Positions 27,467 through 37,027 of a stretch of 64,000 nt of DNA are shown here, piece after piece. Every line of letters starts with the position of its first letter. Within the stretch, counting starts at the first letter, position 1. Under the pieces are notes generated by a model. The model had not been told where the DNA came from. It did no database searches and saw only the letters and a program-made list of their open reading frames with translations. Both the position numbers and the translations under genes were made by a program. Origin of the DNA: Marinifilum sp. D714 (GTDB lineage: Bacteria > Bacteroidota > Bacteroidia > Bacteroidales > Marinifilaceae); contig NZ_JALPNU010000007.1 in assembly GCF_030851345.1 (NCBI RefSeq), positions 124,001-188,000 on the forward strand. The letters are read 5' to 3'.

Positions 27467-28609
27467 TTAATGATTTTTTGTTCCTCTTGTAAAGATCCAA
27501 GAGGCAATGATTGCAGTAAACGGTGCAACCAATACCAATCCAAAACTACCAACCAAGGTATGAAGGATTTCTCCTGAAACATAGTTCAGGTTTAGGATGT
27601 TAATCATTGGAGTTCCCTGTGCAATAAATACCATCAAAAGAGCAGAGAAACCACCTGAGTAGGCAAGAAGAAGAGTGGTTGTCATGGTTCCTACAACAGC
27701 TTTTCCAACTTCGAATCCTGAACGACGCAATTCCTTTCTGCTAATCTCTTTGTTTGCCTGGTATACTTCTGCTTGCGAGGCTGAAATGTCCATAGCAATA
27801 TCCATTACAGCACCCGAAGAGGAAATGAAAATCCCGGCAAGGAAAATTTCAGTAAGGTTCAGGTAATTGTATCCCGAGTAAAGCAAGGTTTCCGAAAAAG
27901 GTTTAATGGCACCATGAATATTAAAAAGCGTACCAAACAATATGGCCATGATACAGGTAACTGCAACTCCACTCATTGCACCTAAAAAAGCGCTTAAACC
28001 TTTTTTATTGGTACCTGCTACCAAAAATATAATTACCGATGTTAGTAAGGCTACAATAGCCAATGAAAGTGGGATAGGAGGAAAACCTTTTAGCAATCCT
28101 GGCAACAGTAATTTCCATATGGCAATGCCTGCAAACATAAAGGATAGCATGGCTTTAATGCCTGTCCATCCTGCAAAAGCTACCAAGATGATTACAAATA
28201 GAGCCAAAAGAAATGCTTCCAATCGAATGCGATAATGATCCACCACTGTGGCACTAATAATTTGTGAGTTATCCTCGTTTAAATTGAGCACAGTAAGCGT
28301 TTTGTCTTTCGGCAGAAAGAATTTGTCGAACTCCATTCTTCCTACCAGCTGATTAAAAGCATTTAGCTCTTCTCCCTTAAACTTACCGTTTAGGATTCTG
28401 ATTTTTAAGCTTTGTGTGCCTGTCTTAATAATACCTGTCTCAACAATTAAACTGTTATCGGTTTCTAAAACCAATGCTCTTACACGAGTTGTGTTTTTGT
28501 CTGCTTGGGTTTCGAAACCATTTGGGAGTAGTACAATTATCGAGCTTAACACGATTAAAAGTACAATCAGAATTAAATCGGATTTTTGAGGAATGCTGAA
28601 TTTAAACAT
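27467..28609 (-). CDS. YibE/F family membrane protein
   Basis: 380 residues. A first membrane helix (about 12-30) is followed by an extracytoplasmic domain of about 90 residues, then seven or so helices. Conserved YibE/F segments are visible: LLPGLLKGFPPIPLSL, SSSGAVMDIAMDIS and GTMTTTLLLAYSGG. The family is widespread in Firmicutes and Bacteroidota with no assigned substrate. It stands alone, convergent with the two-CW gene. Confidence 0.88.
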   Translation of the reverse strand: MFKFSIPQKSDLILIVLLIVLSSIIVLLPNGFETQADKNTTRVRALVLETDNSLIVETGIIKTGTQSLKIRILNGKFKGEELNAFNQLVGRMEFDKFFLPKDKTLTVLNLNEDNSQIISATVVDHYRIRLEAFLLALFVIILVAFAGWTGIKAMLSFMFAGIAIWKLLLPGLLKGFPPIPLSLAIVALLTSVIIFLVAGTNKKGLSAFLGAMSGVAVTCIMAILFGTLFNIHGAIKPFSETLLYSGYNYLNLTEIFLAGIFISSSGAVMDIAMDISASQAEVYQANKEISRKELRRSGFEVGKAVVGTMTTTLLLAYSGGFSALLMVFIAQGTPMINILNLNYVSGEILHTLVGSFGLVLVAPFTAIIASWIFTRGTKNH

Positions 28610-28640
28610 TTGGCAAAGTTAGAAAAGAAAAATGTAGGAG

Positions 28641-28688
28641 ACGCAGATCATTATGACTTTGTATGATTGTTTATGATCTGGTTGGCTG
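28641..28688. repeat. direct intergenic repeat, copy 1
   Basis: GCAGAT..TTATGACTTTGTATG and TTGTTTATGATCTGGTT recur with few changes at 28841-28890, 200 bp away. The gap 28610-28960 contains these repeats, a third weaker relative near 28915-28950, and no gene. Confidence 0.5.
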
Positions 28689-28840
28689 TATTCAATTGGA
28701 GCTTTTGGCTTATGGATTTGAATCATCATTGATCAAGTTGATTTGTGTATTACATAGGACGAGATTTCAGTATGAAAATGTGCATTTGGTGTTCACTTCT
28801 CCTCAAGGAGAAGGATAGGATGAGGTATATTGAAAAGGAT

Positions 28841-28890
28841 GAAGCAGATTAATTACGATTTTGTATGATTGTTTATAACCTGGTTAGATG
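28841..28890. repeat. direct intergenic repeat, copy 2
   Basis: About 80 percent identical by eye to 28641-28688, in the same orientation. Confidence 0.5.
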
Positions 28891-28960
28891 AACACATTCA
28901 AAGGCGTTGAAAATTTACGATTTCAAATCATAAATAATCATGATGATCTGTGTCAAAGTA

Positions 28961-28987
28961 AAAAAAAGCCCCGCATTTGCGAGGCTT
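28961..28987 (-). terminator. terminator of alkaline phosphatase gene
   Basis: Read on the minus strand: AAGCCTCGC, loop, GCGGGGCTT, then a run of T immediately after the gene. Confidence 0.8.
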
Positions 28988-28992
28988 AAGAA

Positions 28993-30519
28993 TTATTTGT
29001 TCTCTATTAATTTCATTAAGTTTTTTGGAACATCGGTATTGTCGAAGAATCCGGTAAACAAATCGGCTCCAACCCCAATGGAACGAATTGGAATTGGCGC
29101 AGCTGTGTGAGAAAAAGATGTCCAACCAATACCAGCTTTTTGCGATAAAATATGACAGGCAGTTGTTGTGAATGGATCGTAACTACCATATAGCAAATAA
29201 AACTGATCGTCTTTCTTCATTTTCTTGTTGTAGTTCATGCTTTTTTCAAAGGCAGTTTTTAGTTGCTGCATCTCGAATTCACTTAAATCAAGACCTTTTT
29301 CAGTACAACCTAAACCAAAGTGTTTTTTCGCCAATTCCAAACCATCTTCTACTTTGTAGTTTCCTTTGTTGTTCTTTTTGTAGTCTGAAATTAAGTTGGA
29401 GAAACTTTCGTAAGAAACATTTTGGTGTTTTAGAAGTGCAAAGGCTGAATCGTAATGACTACCTGCAAATCCTAATGCCATACCTCCGGTTTCATGATCG
29501 CCGGCAACCAAAATTAAAGTTTCATTTGGATGTTTTTTGTAAAAATCCAAAGCGACGGAGACAGCATTATCGAACTGAATGACTTCCTGAATTGCAGTTG
29601 CAGCGTCGTTGGCATGACACGCCCAGTCGATTTTACCACCTTCAACCATCATGAAGAATCCATTTTTGTTATTTAATAGTTCAATTCCTTTTTCGGTAAA
29701 TTCGGCAAGAGAGATATCTGATTTTCCATTTTGATCGATGAAATAAGGAAGAGATTTTCCACCAACTAATTTTGGTGCAATACTGATGATTTTATCATCA
29801 CCTTTCTTTAATGCTTTAAATTCTTCTATAGAATTGGTAAATCTATACCCTCTGGCTTCTGCAATTTTTATAGAATTGCTTTCTTTTTGTTCTAAATCAA
29901 CGGCTCCTCCCATGCCAAAATTGGCCATGGTGTTTTTGTTATCAATTTTGCCATCGCCTTCAGGATGCTTAATTCCTCCACCAGCAAAGTAGTTAAAACC
30001 ACTTTTACTTAAATCAAGGCTTATATTATAGTACATACTTCTACTAGGTTGATGAGCATAGAAGGAAGCAGGGGTTGCATGATCAATCGAAACAGAAGAT
30101 ACAATTCCTACTTTATATCCATTATCTCTGGCCATTTCAGCAATTGTCTGCAAAGGTTTTTGCCTTTTTGCATCCATGCCTATTGTATTAATTGATGTTT
30201 TTTCTCCTGTAGAGAGTGCAGTTCCTGCTGCTGCAGATCCTGTAATAAATCTGTCGGTAGCATAAGTGGTATAAAAACCTTGCTTTGGTAATGTGTTTAG
30301 TTTTAATTTTTGGATTCCATTGGTATTGTTAATGGCTCCCAAATAGGCTTCAGCAGTGTTGGTTTGTGATAAGCCCATACCATCTCCAATAAAATAGAAA
30401 ATGTACTTTGGAGATGCCCCCTGATAGTTGTCTCTTTCGCTAGGTTGTGCAAAAACACTGCTAATGCAGAATGTAAAAGCAAGAATCAGGTAAATAGTGA
30501 TTGGTTTTAATCGTGTCAT
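28993..30519 (-). CDS. alkaline phosphatase (PhoA family), exported
   Basis: 508 residues with a signal peptide (cleavage near SVFAQ, residue 25). Metal and phosphate site motifs: FIGDGMG with D46, ITGSAAAGTAL with the nucleophile S95, EGGKIDWACHAND and AGDHETGG. In Escherichia coli PhoA the residue before the nucleophile is aspartate; here it is glycine (G94), a variant that may change metal occupancy. The periplasmic enzyme releases phosphate from monoesters. Monocistronic with its own promoter (30540-30547) and terminator. Confidence 0.92.
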   Translation of the reverse strand: MTRLKPITIYLILAFTFCISSVFAQPSERDNYQGASPKYIFYFIGDGMGLSQTNTAEAYLGAINNTNGIQKLKLNTLPKQGFYTTYATDRFITGSAAAGTALSTGEKTSINTIGMDAKRQKPLQTIAEMARDNGYKVGIVSSVSIDHATPASFYAHQPSRSMYYNISLDLSKSGFNYFAGGGIKHPEGDGKIDNKNTMANFGMGGAVDLEQKESNSIKIAEARGYRFTNSIEEFKALKKGDDKIISIAPKLVGGKSLPYFIDQNGKSDISLAEFTEKGIELLNNKNGFFMMVEGGKIDWACHANDAATAIQEVIQFDNAVSVALDFYKKHPNETLILVAGDHETGGMALGFAGSHYDSAFALLKHQNVSYESFSNLISDYKKNNKGNYKVEDGLELAKKHFGLGCTEKGLDLSEFEMQQLKTAFEKSMNYNKKMKKDDQFYLLYGSYDPFTTTACHILSQKAGIGWTSFSHTAAPIPIRSIGVGADLFTGFFDNTDVPKNLMKLIENK

Positions 30520-30539
30520 GTTTTTGGTTTAAATTTTTT

Positions 30540-30547
30540 CAAAACTA
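30540..30547 (-). promoter_or_regulatory. -7 box TAGTTTTG of alkaline phosphatase gene
   Basis: Exact TAnnTTTG on the minus strand, 20 bp upstream of the start codon. Confidence 0.5.
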
Positions 30548-30609
30548 CAAAAAAACATTTATCTGTAATGATTTTAAATAGTAAAAGAAAGTTAAATCTA
30601 TATTAGATT

Positions 30610-32514
30610 TTATTTCATGCGTTCAATGCTTTGTTTGTTCTTCTCGTTAAAGAAGTTTTTGCCTTCTGGAGAATACAAATGGTCTACATATTCTTTGAAA
30701 TAAGCAATTACCTTATCGCGAACCACTTTCATGGTAGAGTTCAATAATTTATTCTCTTCGGTAAATCCTTCAGGCAAAATGGCAACTGCAGTAGGCAACC
30801 AGCGATGCGGAAACATTTCCTCATATTTTCCACCTGGACGATATTCGTTCAGTTCTGATTGTAATAAATCCAAGGCAACTTTCTGACCTTCTTCCGAATC
30901 AGGAGTAAGATTTTGCTCTTTCAGTTTGGCTACAATTGCTGCTTTATTAGGAACTATAAGAGCTATGGTATAAGGATCCTGATTGTTATACAAGATACAC
31001 TGATCCATCAATGGCGATTGATCAACAAAAGCTTCTTCGATTCCTTCAGGACTGAATTTTTCTCCGTCGTTTGCAATAAGTAAAGACTTGAATCGTCCAA
31101 GTACATGCAAGAAACCATCTTTGTCCATATAACCCATATCACCGGTATGCAACCATCCATCTCTAAGTGTTTCTGCTGATGCCTTTTCATTCTTCCAGTA
31201 ACCTTTCATTACGTTACTGCCTTTTATTACAATCTCACCTTTCTCACCAACAGGTAGGGCATTGCCATCATCATCACAAATGTTTAGGTCCATATTGCTA
31301 ACCAAAAATCCCGATGAACCCAATTTGTGCTTGTGATGAGCATTTGATGAAATAATAGGAGAGGCCTCTGATAATCCGTAGCCTTGGTACATTGGAATGC
31401 CGATGGCATAAAAGAATTTCTGCAATTCAATATCAAGCAATGCGCCACCTCCAACAAAGAATTTTAAGTTGCCTCCAAAGTTCTCTCTAATTTTCGAGAA
31501 TAGTATCTTATCGTAGAACATGTACATTGGTTTCAGGAACATTCTGCTTCCCTTGCCTTTGTTCCATCCATGATCGTTATACTTGTAGGCCAGTTTTAAT
31601 GCTTTGTTGAATAATTTCTCAACTTTAGGACCTTTGGCTTTTATTCCTTTCTCAATGTTTTTTCTGAAGTTCTTAGCCAAAGCAGGAACACTCATTAAAA
31701 TGTGAGGCTTAATTTCCTTGATGTTTTTAGGAATGTTTTTCAATGCCTCCATTGGCGATTTACCTTGTTGCACGGCAGCAATAGATGCCCCTTTCAGCAT
31801 AAAACTATAGATTCCGGCAGTATGAGCGAAAGAATGATCCCATGGTAAAATCAACAAGGTCTTGTAATACTCAGGAATGTGCATTAAGCTCGACGATTGA
31901 ATTACATTGCTTGTGTAATTGTTATGCGTTAGAATAATTCCTTTAGGATCAGCTGTTGTACCAGAAGTATAGGAAATATTAGCGTTATCATCAGCTTGTA
32001 TTTCTTGTTGAATTTTATCCAAATCATTTTTGTCATCTTCGGCAAGTATTTCACCCAAGCTCATGATATCCGAAAGGAAAACTTCAATTCCATCTACTTC
32101 AATATCTTCATCAATTACTATGATTTTTTCCAGAGTTTTGATTTCATCCTTAATCAAACGAATTTTTTCCAGATGATTTTTTGATACAATAACGTACTTT
32201 GCTTCGGAGTGAATTAATCTGAATTTTAATTCATTTTGTGCGTCAAGTTTTACAGATAAAGGCACATTTACAGCACCAGCAAATAATATTCCTAGTTCTG
32301 AAAGAACCCAAGCATTTCTTCCTTCCGATAAAAGACCAATTCTATCTCCTTTATCAATACCGGAAGCATACAAGCCATAGGCTAAAAGTTTAACTTGTTT
32401 ATGCAGTTCCTTGTAGCTCAGTGATTCATATTTCTCTCCTGTATGCTCCCACAAATATGGATTGGAACCATATTTTTTTACACTTTCCTCAAAAAGTTGA
32501 ATTATAGTATTCAT
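30610..32514 (-). CDS. long-chain acyl-CoA synthetase (AMP-forming)
   Basis: 634 residues of the ANL adenylating superfamily. The phosphate-binding loop YTSGTTADPKGI is at about 181-192. YQGYGLSEASPII (adenine binding) and GWLHTGDMGYMDKDG (hinge aspartate) follow. The C-terminal lid carries the catalytic lysine region near LNSTMKVVRDKV. Overall length and the PILLPWDHSFAH-like segment fit Bacteroidota long-chain fatty-acid-CoA ligases. It activates fatty acids with ATP and CoA for lipid synthesis or degradation and acts at the inner face of the membrane. Monocistronic. Confidence 0.9.
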   Translation of the reverse strand: MNTIIQLFEESVKKYGSNPYLWEHTGEKYESLSYKELHKQVKLLAYGLYASGIDKGDRIGLLSEGRNAWVLSELGILFAGAVNVPLSVKLDAQNELKFRLIHSEAKYVIVSKNHLEKIRLIKDEIKTLEKIIVIDEDIEVDGIEVFLSDIMSLGEILAEDDKNDLDKIQQEIQADDNANISYTSGTTADPKGIILTHNNYTSNVIQSSSLMHIPEYYKTLLILPWDHSFAHTAGIYSFMLKGASIAAVQQGKSPMEALKNIPKNIKEIKPHILMSVPALAKNFRKNIEKGIKAKGPKVEKLFNKALKLAYKYNDHGWNKGKGSRMFLKPMYMFYDKILFSKIRENFGGNLKFFVGGGALLDIELQKFFYAIGIPMYQGYGLSEASPIISSNAHHKHKLGSSGFLVSNMDLNICDDDGNALPVGEKGEIVIKGSNVMKGYWKNEKASAETLRDGWLHTGDMGYMDKDGFLHVLGRFKSLLIANDGEKFSPEGIEEAFVDQSPLMDQCILYNNQDPYTIALIVPNKAAIVAKLKEQNLTPDSEEGQKVALDLLQSELNEYRPGGKYEEMFPHRWLPTAVAILPEGFTEENKLLNSTMKVVRDKVIAYFKEYVDHLYSPEGKNFFNEKNKQSIERMK

Positions 32515-32717
32515 CGATATATTATGTCAGTCTGATGTATAATGAATTAAGAAAGCCAAAAGTAATCGATTCGGGAGTCAAAACAAATAATCCATTTAAA
32601 ATTAATTAATGTTTAAATTGATTGAATTCTATTCTTATGCGATTTGGTTTTAGGAATTGCTTTGCCAATACTTTTCAGAAATGTTTAAAGCCAATTGATG
32701 CTTAAATTTAGACACTG

Positions 32718-32807
32718 CAACTTGCAGGACAAGGACTGAAGCTTTAAATTGTATTTTTTACATGTGTTTGATAGGAGTTTAAACCTTAAATGTATCCCTG
32801 CAAGTTG
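32718..32807. other. long-range inverted repeat in 587-bp spacer
   Basis: CAACTTGCAGG (32718-32728) and CCTGCAAGTTG (32797-32807) are perfect 11-bp arms with a 68-bp loop. The spacer 32515-33101 separates the acyl-CoA ligase from the aminotransferase and is otherwise A+T-rich with no gene. It could be a structured leader or a small RNA; no T-run follows the second arm. Confidence 0.35.
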
Positions 32808-33101
32808 TGGTAGGTCGATTAAAGATTAAAATATCTCTTTGCTAAAGGTTTTTGTATGCCTTAAGGGTTTGGAATGGGCATTGTTCTTTTTTATTGTTCA
32901 TTTTGATTGGTAATTAAGGATGATTCTAATCTTTTAACCCCTTAAAAAAGCTGATATTTCTTCTTGTTTTTGCAGGTGCAAATATCTATTTTGAAGCCGA
33001 TTATCAAAAAAGCAATAAGATTAATATCTAATTTCGTTTTCACCCTAAACGAATACAAGATTGTCTTAATAGAAAGAAACCTAAAAACTAACCCTAACCC
33101 A

Positions 33102-34574
33102 ATGAGTAGTTTAGAAAAATATTTTAAAAAGTTTCGAAAGAATACAGTTGGTTACGATGCTAGCTTTTATTCCCCTTTTGGAAAGCAAAAGATTGTATAT
33201 GCAGATTGGATTGCCAGCGGACGTTTGTACGCACCCTTGGAAAAGAAGATGTTAAAAGAGTTTGGCCCTTATGTTGCCAACACGCATACGGAAACCAACG
33301 AGACCGGAACTTTAATGACTCAATCTTACCATAGAGCTCAGGAATTAATCAAAGAACATGTTAATGCAGGTCCGGACGATGTAATCATTCATGCCGGATT
33401 TGGGATGACGGCTGTTGTAAATAAACTGCAGCGTATTCTTGGACTGAAAGGTTGTGGTATGATTGGTAGATATCAATGTCAAAAAGAAAGAGAAAAACCA
33501 GTGGTTTTTCTGACTCATATGGAGCATCATTCCAATCAAACTTCCTGGTACGAAACCAATGTTGATGTGGTAGTGGTTCCACCAGGCGAAGATTTAACCA
33601 TTAGCCTGGATAACCTGAGAGCCGAGTTGGAAAAATATAAGGATAGAGAGATGAAAATTGGTTCATTTACGGCCTGTTCCAATGTAACTGGTATTGTTAC
33701 TCCATATTATGAGATGTCTAAAATTATGCATGAATATGGTGGAATCTGCTTTATTGATTTTGCCGCATCGGCGCCATATGTTGACATTGATATGCATCCT
33801 GCCGATCCAAAAGCAAAACTGGATGGAGTTTTCTTTTCACCTCATAAATTTCTGGGAGGTCCTGGATCTTCAGGGGTAATGATTTTTGATTCGAAATTGT
33901 ACAATTGTGAGGTTCCCGACAATCCGGGAGGAGGAACGGTTGATTGGACAAATCCTTGGGGAAAATACAAGTTTGTTGATAATATTGAAGCTCGTGAGGA
34001 TGGTGGAACTCCAGGTTTTCTTCAAGCCATACGTACTGCTTTGGCAATTGAGGTTAAGAATCAAATGGGCACCAAGAATATTGCAGATAGAGAAGAAGAA
34101 CTTTTAGATTTGGCTTTTGGTAAATTAAAGGCAGTTAAAGATGTTCATGTCCTTGCCGACAATGTTCAGAAGAGATTGGGAATTCTTTCATTTTACGTTG
34201 AGTACATTCATTACAATTTGTTGGTAAAGTTATTGAATGATCGATTTGGAATTCAGGTAAGAGGTGGCTGTGCTTGTGCCGGTACTTATGGGCATTATTT
34301 GCTGGAAGTAAGTCAGGAACAATCGGATGCCATTACCAGTGAAATTACTTCGGGCGACTTATCGCATAAGCCAGGTTGGGTGCGTTGGTCTTTACATCCA
34401 ACAACAACAAACAAAGAGGTACTTTATTTTATCGACTCTTTGGAAAAGGTAATCGAAAACTATGAGGAGTGGAAAAATGATTACACTTACAATCGTAAAG
34501 TGAATGAATTTTACTACAGCGGAGATAAGAATATCAAGAAAAAAATAGAAGTGAACGGTTTATTCGATCTATAA
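33102..34574 (+). CDS. class V aminotransferase (cysteine-desulfurase-like, PLP)
   Basis: 490 residues from ATG 33102; the in-frame extension to 32964 lacks family similarity. Fold type I PLP enzyme: HMEHHSNQTSW at the cofactor site, FIDFAASAPYVDIDMH, and the Schiff-base lysine in FFSPHKFLGGPGSSG. The segment RGGCACAGTYGHYLL near 390 holds two cysteines, resembling the active-site loop of SufS/NifS relatives. It may be a cysteine or selenocysteine lyase or a related desulfurase. No suf or isc genes are adjacent, so the substrate remains open. Monocistronic with a strong terminator. Confidence 0.85.
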   Translation: MSSLEKYFKKFRKNTVGYDASFYSPFGKQKIVYADWIASGRLYAPLEKKMLKEFGPYVANTHTETNETGTLMTQSYHRAQELIKEHVNAGPDDVIIHAGFGMTAVVNKLQRILGLKGCGMIGRYQCQKEREKPVVFLTHMEHHSNQTSWYETNVDVVVVPPGEDLTISLDNLRAELEKYKDREMKIGSFTACSNVTGIVTPYYEMSKIMHEYGGICFIDFAASAPYVDIDMHPADPKAKLDGVFFSPHKFLGGPGSSGVMIFDSKLYNCEVPDNPGGGTVDWTNPWGKYKFVDNIEAREDGGTPGFLQAIRTALAIEVKNQMGTKNIADREEELLDLAFGKLKAVKDVHVLADNVQKRLGILSFYVEYIHYNLLVKLLNDRFGIQVRGGCACAGTYGHYLLEVSQEQSDAITSEITSGDLSHKPGWVRWSLHPTTTNKEVLYFIDSLEKVIENYEEWKNDYTYNRKVNEFYYSGDKNIKKKIEVNGLFDL

Positions 34575-34597
34575 GACAGAGTTCTTTAAAAATATTC

Positions 34598-34630
34598 AAT
34601 GCTTATCTGATTTTTGGATAAGCATTTTTT
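34598..34630 (+). terminator. terminator after class V aminotransferase
   Basis: AATGCTTATC pairs with GATAAGCATT, then T6. Confidence 0.8.
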
Positions 34631-34722
34631 ATGTCGATTAAGTCGAAGATTCTAATTTTACATTCACTTATTACGAAAACTTCATCCAAAAATTTATAAA
34701 TGTGCAAATACAAATATTTTTA

Positions 34723-34730
34723 TATTTTTG
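34723..34730 (+). promoter_or_regulatory. -7 box TATTTTTG of metallophosphoesterase gene
   Basis: Exact TAnnTTTG match. It overlaps the TTG codon (34728) that would otherwise be the first in-frame start, so translation must begin downstream. Confidence 0.5.
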
Positions 34731-34757
34731 GTAAAGATTAACCAATCAGATCAAAAA

Positions 34758-35693
34758 GTGTACGATATAATAGGAGACATTCACGGAGAGGCGGAAACAC
34801 TAAAGAAACTGTTGAATTCCTTGGGATATACCGAAGGAGAATTGGGATATACTCACCCCGAAAGAAAGGCTGTATTTGTTGGTGATTTTGTAGATAGGGG
34901 ACCTGAGATTTTTAAGACCCTAAGCATTGTGATGAAGATGGTGACATCGGGAAATGCTTACGCGGTAGTAGGAAATCATGAGTTGAATGTTCTGGCTTAT
35001 TATACAAAAGATAATGATGGTATATTTTTACGCGATCATAACCTAAAGAATAAGACTCAAATCAAAAAAACTTACGAAGAATTTAAGCTTGATAAGGCAA
35101 AGCGTAAAAAATATCTGAAATGGTTGCGTTCTCTTCCAATTTTCCTGGAGTTGGATGGGTTTAGAGTGGTTCACGCTTCATGGGACGACGAGGCTGTTGA
35201 GATTATAAAGAAAGAAAATCCTGAAAACAGGCTTAGCAAGAAGTTTTTAAGAAGAATCTATTTCGAGCGTGGAAAAGTATTCAATGCTTTAATGTTATTG
35301 CTAAAGGGCAGGGAGTTTACTATGCCCGACGATATGGTGCTTAAAGATGGTTATGGTTTTAAACGTACCGCATATAGAATAAAATGGTGGGAACCAATGC
35401 AAGGAAAGGGCTTTGAGGATATTTCATTTGGGAATAAATTTCAACTTCCCAATTACACGATTCCTCGCGAACTTTGTTATGATATTCCTCTTTATCCTAA
35501 AGATGAATTACCTGTGTTTTTTGGGCATTATTGCCTAAATGGGAAAGCAGGTGTAATTCGTGAGAATCTTTGCTGTGTGGATGGTTGCATTGCAAATGGA
35601 GGCATAATGGTGGCCTATCAATGGAATGGTGGACCATTGGATTCTGAGAACATCGTAAAAATAGAAAAGGTAAAAAAAGTAGAGATTTTATAG
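34758..35693 (+). CDS. metallophosphoesterase (PrpE/diadenosine-tetraphosphatase-like)
   Basis: 311 residues if GTG 34758 is used, giving the family-typical N-terminus MYDIIGDIHGEAE. No ATG is available in frame, and the TTG at 34728 lies inside the probable -7 promoter box. Calcineurin-like metal motifs: GDIHG, GDFVDRGPE, GNHELN, VVHASWD and FFGHYC. The arrangement matches PPP-family phosphatases such as PrpE and bis(5'-nucleosyl)-tetraphosphatase, cytosolic Mn/Fe enzymes. The C-terminal FGHYCLNGKAGVIRENLCCVDGC resembles diadenosine-tetraphosphatase-like members. Protein or dinucleotide substrate not resolved. Confidence 0.82.
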   Translation: MYDIIGDIHGEAETLKKLLNSLGYTEGELGYTHPERKAVFVGDFVDRGPEIFKTLSIVMKMVTSGNAYAVVGNHELNVLAYYTKDNDGIFLRDHNLKNKTQIKKTYEEFKLDKAKRKKYLKWLRSLPIFLELDGFRVVHASWDDEAVEIIKKENPENRLSKKFLRRIYFERGKVFNALMLLLKGREFTMPDDMVLKDGYGFKRTAYRIKWWEPMQGKGFEDISFGNKFQLPNYTIPRELCYDIPLYPKDELPVFFGHYCLNGKAGVIRENLCCVDGCIANGGIMVAYQWNGGPLDSENIVKIEKVKKVEIL

Positions 35694-35811
35694 GTATATA
35701 CCGATTGTGAAAATATATGAGTCATTGCTTCGCAAGCTCACACTGCCTAACATTTTCTACATCGCCATTATACTATTTTCTATAATAGCTCATTAAATAT
35801 TACATTAGGTA

Positions 35812-36186
35812 TTACTTACCCATTTTCTTTGAATAGATTAAAAATAGGATTCCTGAAAATGACAAAGGAATCAGAATTAGGAATACCGCCCAACTCATTG
35901 TATCCAAAAATCCATAAAGAGCGATTGCCACACTGCTTACAATCATGATGTAGGCACTGATTTTGATTTTCCAGAAGGAGAGAAGAAAACCCGCACCATA
36001 TAGCATAGAAAGGACGTAAAATACAAAAATCCAGAATTCGGTATACTCAGATTTGTTGTCAAGAATTTCAATAAATTCAGGAACCATAAACAACAGAAAG
36101 ACTCCGGCAATTAAAAATCCTATAATCCTTGCGATCAGTAGAAAAAATCTCGATGGATGATCTTGATAATTCGTTCTTCTTTCCAT
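35812..36186 (-). CDS. small membrane protein, four helices
   Basis: 124 residues from ATG 36186; the longer frame from 36249 adds 21 residues without membrane character and is less likely. Four hydrophobic helices (about 14-33, 48-68, 74-92 and 97-117) and a short basic tail. No recognised domain. It stands alone between the metallophosphoesterase and the divergent HAD gene. Confidence 0.6.
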   Translation of the reverse strand: MERRTNYQDHPSRFFLLIARIIGFLIAGVFLLFMVPEFIEILDNKSEYTEFWIFVFYVLSMLYGAGFLLSFWKIKISAYIMIVSSVAIALYGFLDTMSWAVFLILIPLSFSGILFLIYSKKMGK

Positions 36187-36334
36187 GATTCGTTTTTGAA
36201 TTGTTGAGAAAAATAGCAATACTTCGCGGTTACAATTAAAATTAATCAATTGTTAAGATAAAGTCAAGCAAAGCGAGTGATGTTGGATTTTATGGGATTG
36301 TTCGTAATTTCGCACAAGATTAAATACTTCTTTT

Positions 36335-37027
36335 ATGGATAAGATTAAGGTAATTGGCTTTGATGCAGATGATACGTTATGGGTTAACGAGCCATATTTT
36401 CGTGAAACAGAAATGAGATTCTGTGAGTTGTTAACCAATGGAATGAGTCTTGATGAAGTTACAAAAGAGCTTTTCAAGATTGAAATAGGCAACATTCCTT
36501 TGTATGGTTATGGCACTAAAGCTTTTATTTTATCCATGATTGAAACAGGTTTGAAAATTACCAATGGCAATCTATCTTCGGAAAAAGTGCAAGCGATTTT
36601 AGAGTTGGGGAAGGAACAAATCAATAAACCTGTTGAATTAATAGATGGAGTAGAGTCCGTTCTAAAATCCTTGTTTGGAAAATATCGTTTGATTGTAGCA
36701 ACAAAGGGAGATTTGCTCGATCAGGAGCGCAAGCTTAAGAAATCAGGATTGTTAAAATACTTTCATCACATCGAGGTATTGAGTGATAAACAAGAAAGTG
36801 ATTACGAGAAACTAATCAAGCATCTGGACATTGAACCTGAGGAGTTTTTAATGGTTGGGAATTCTTTAAAATCAGATATTCTGCCTGTTTTGAATCTTGG
36901 AGGCAAGGCTGTTCATGTGCCATTTCACACTACCTGGGTACACGAAATGGTTGAAGAAGAAGAAATTTCCAATTCAGACTTTCAAAAGATCGAGAAGATT
37001 GAAGAATTGATTAGTTGCGTTTTATAG
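36335..37027 (+). CDS. HAD-superfamily hydrolase
   Basis: 230 residues. Motif I DxDxT is GFDADDTLW (D10, D12). Motif II is VATKG, motif III is the lysine after SDKQESDYEKL, and motif IV MVGNSLKSDI replaces the usual GDS-x-x-D with GNS-x-x-SD, a known variant. The alpha-helical cap follows motif I (C1 type, as in phosphoglycolate phosphatase or YjjG-like nucleotidases). Substrate not predictable. Its 3' end overlaps the convergent cyclophilin gene by 17 bp. Confidence 0.88.
   Translation: MDKIKVIGFDADDTLWVNEPYFRETEMRFCELLTNGMSLDEVTKELFKIEIGNIPLYGYGTKAFILSMIETGLKITNGNLSSEKVQAILELGKEQINKPVELIDGVESVLKSLFGKYRLIVATKGDLLDQERKLKKSGLLKYFHHIEVLSDKQESDYEKLIKHLDIEPEEFLMVGNSLKSDILPVLNLGGKAVHVPFHTTWVHEMVEEEEISNSDFQKIEKIEELISCVL

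Noticed and set aside
32964-33101. N-terminal extension of the class V aminotransferase
   Set aside because: The added 46 residues lack family similarity and cover A+T-rich spacer; ATG 33102 gives the normal N-terminus.
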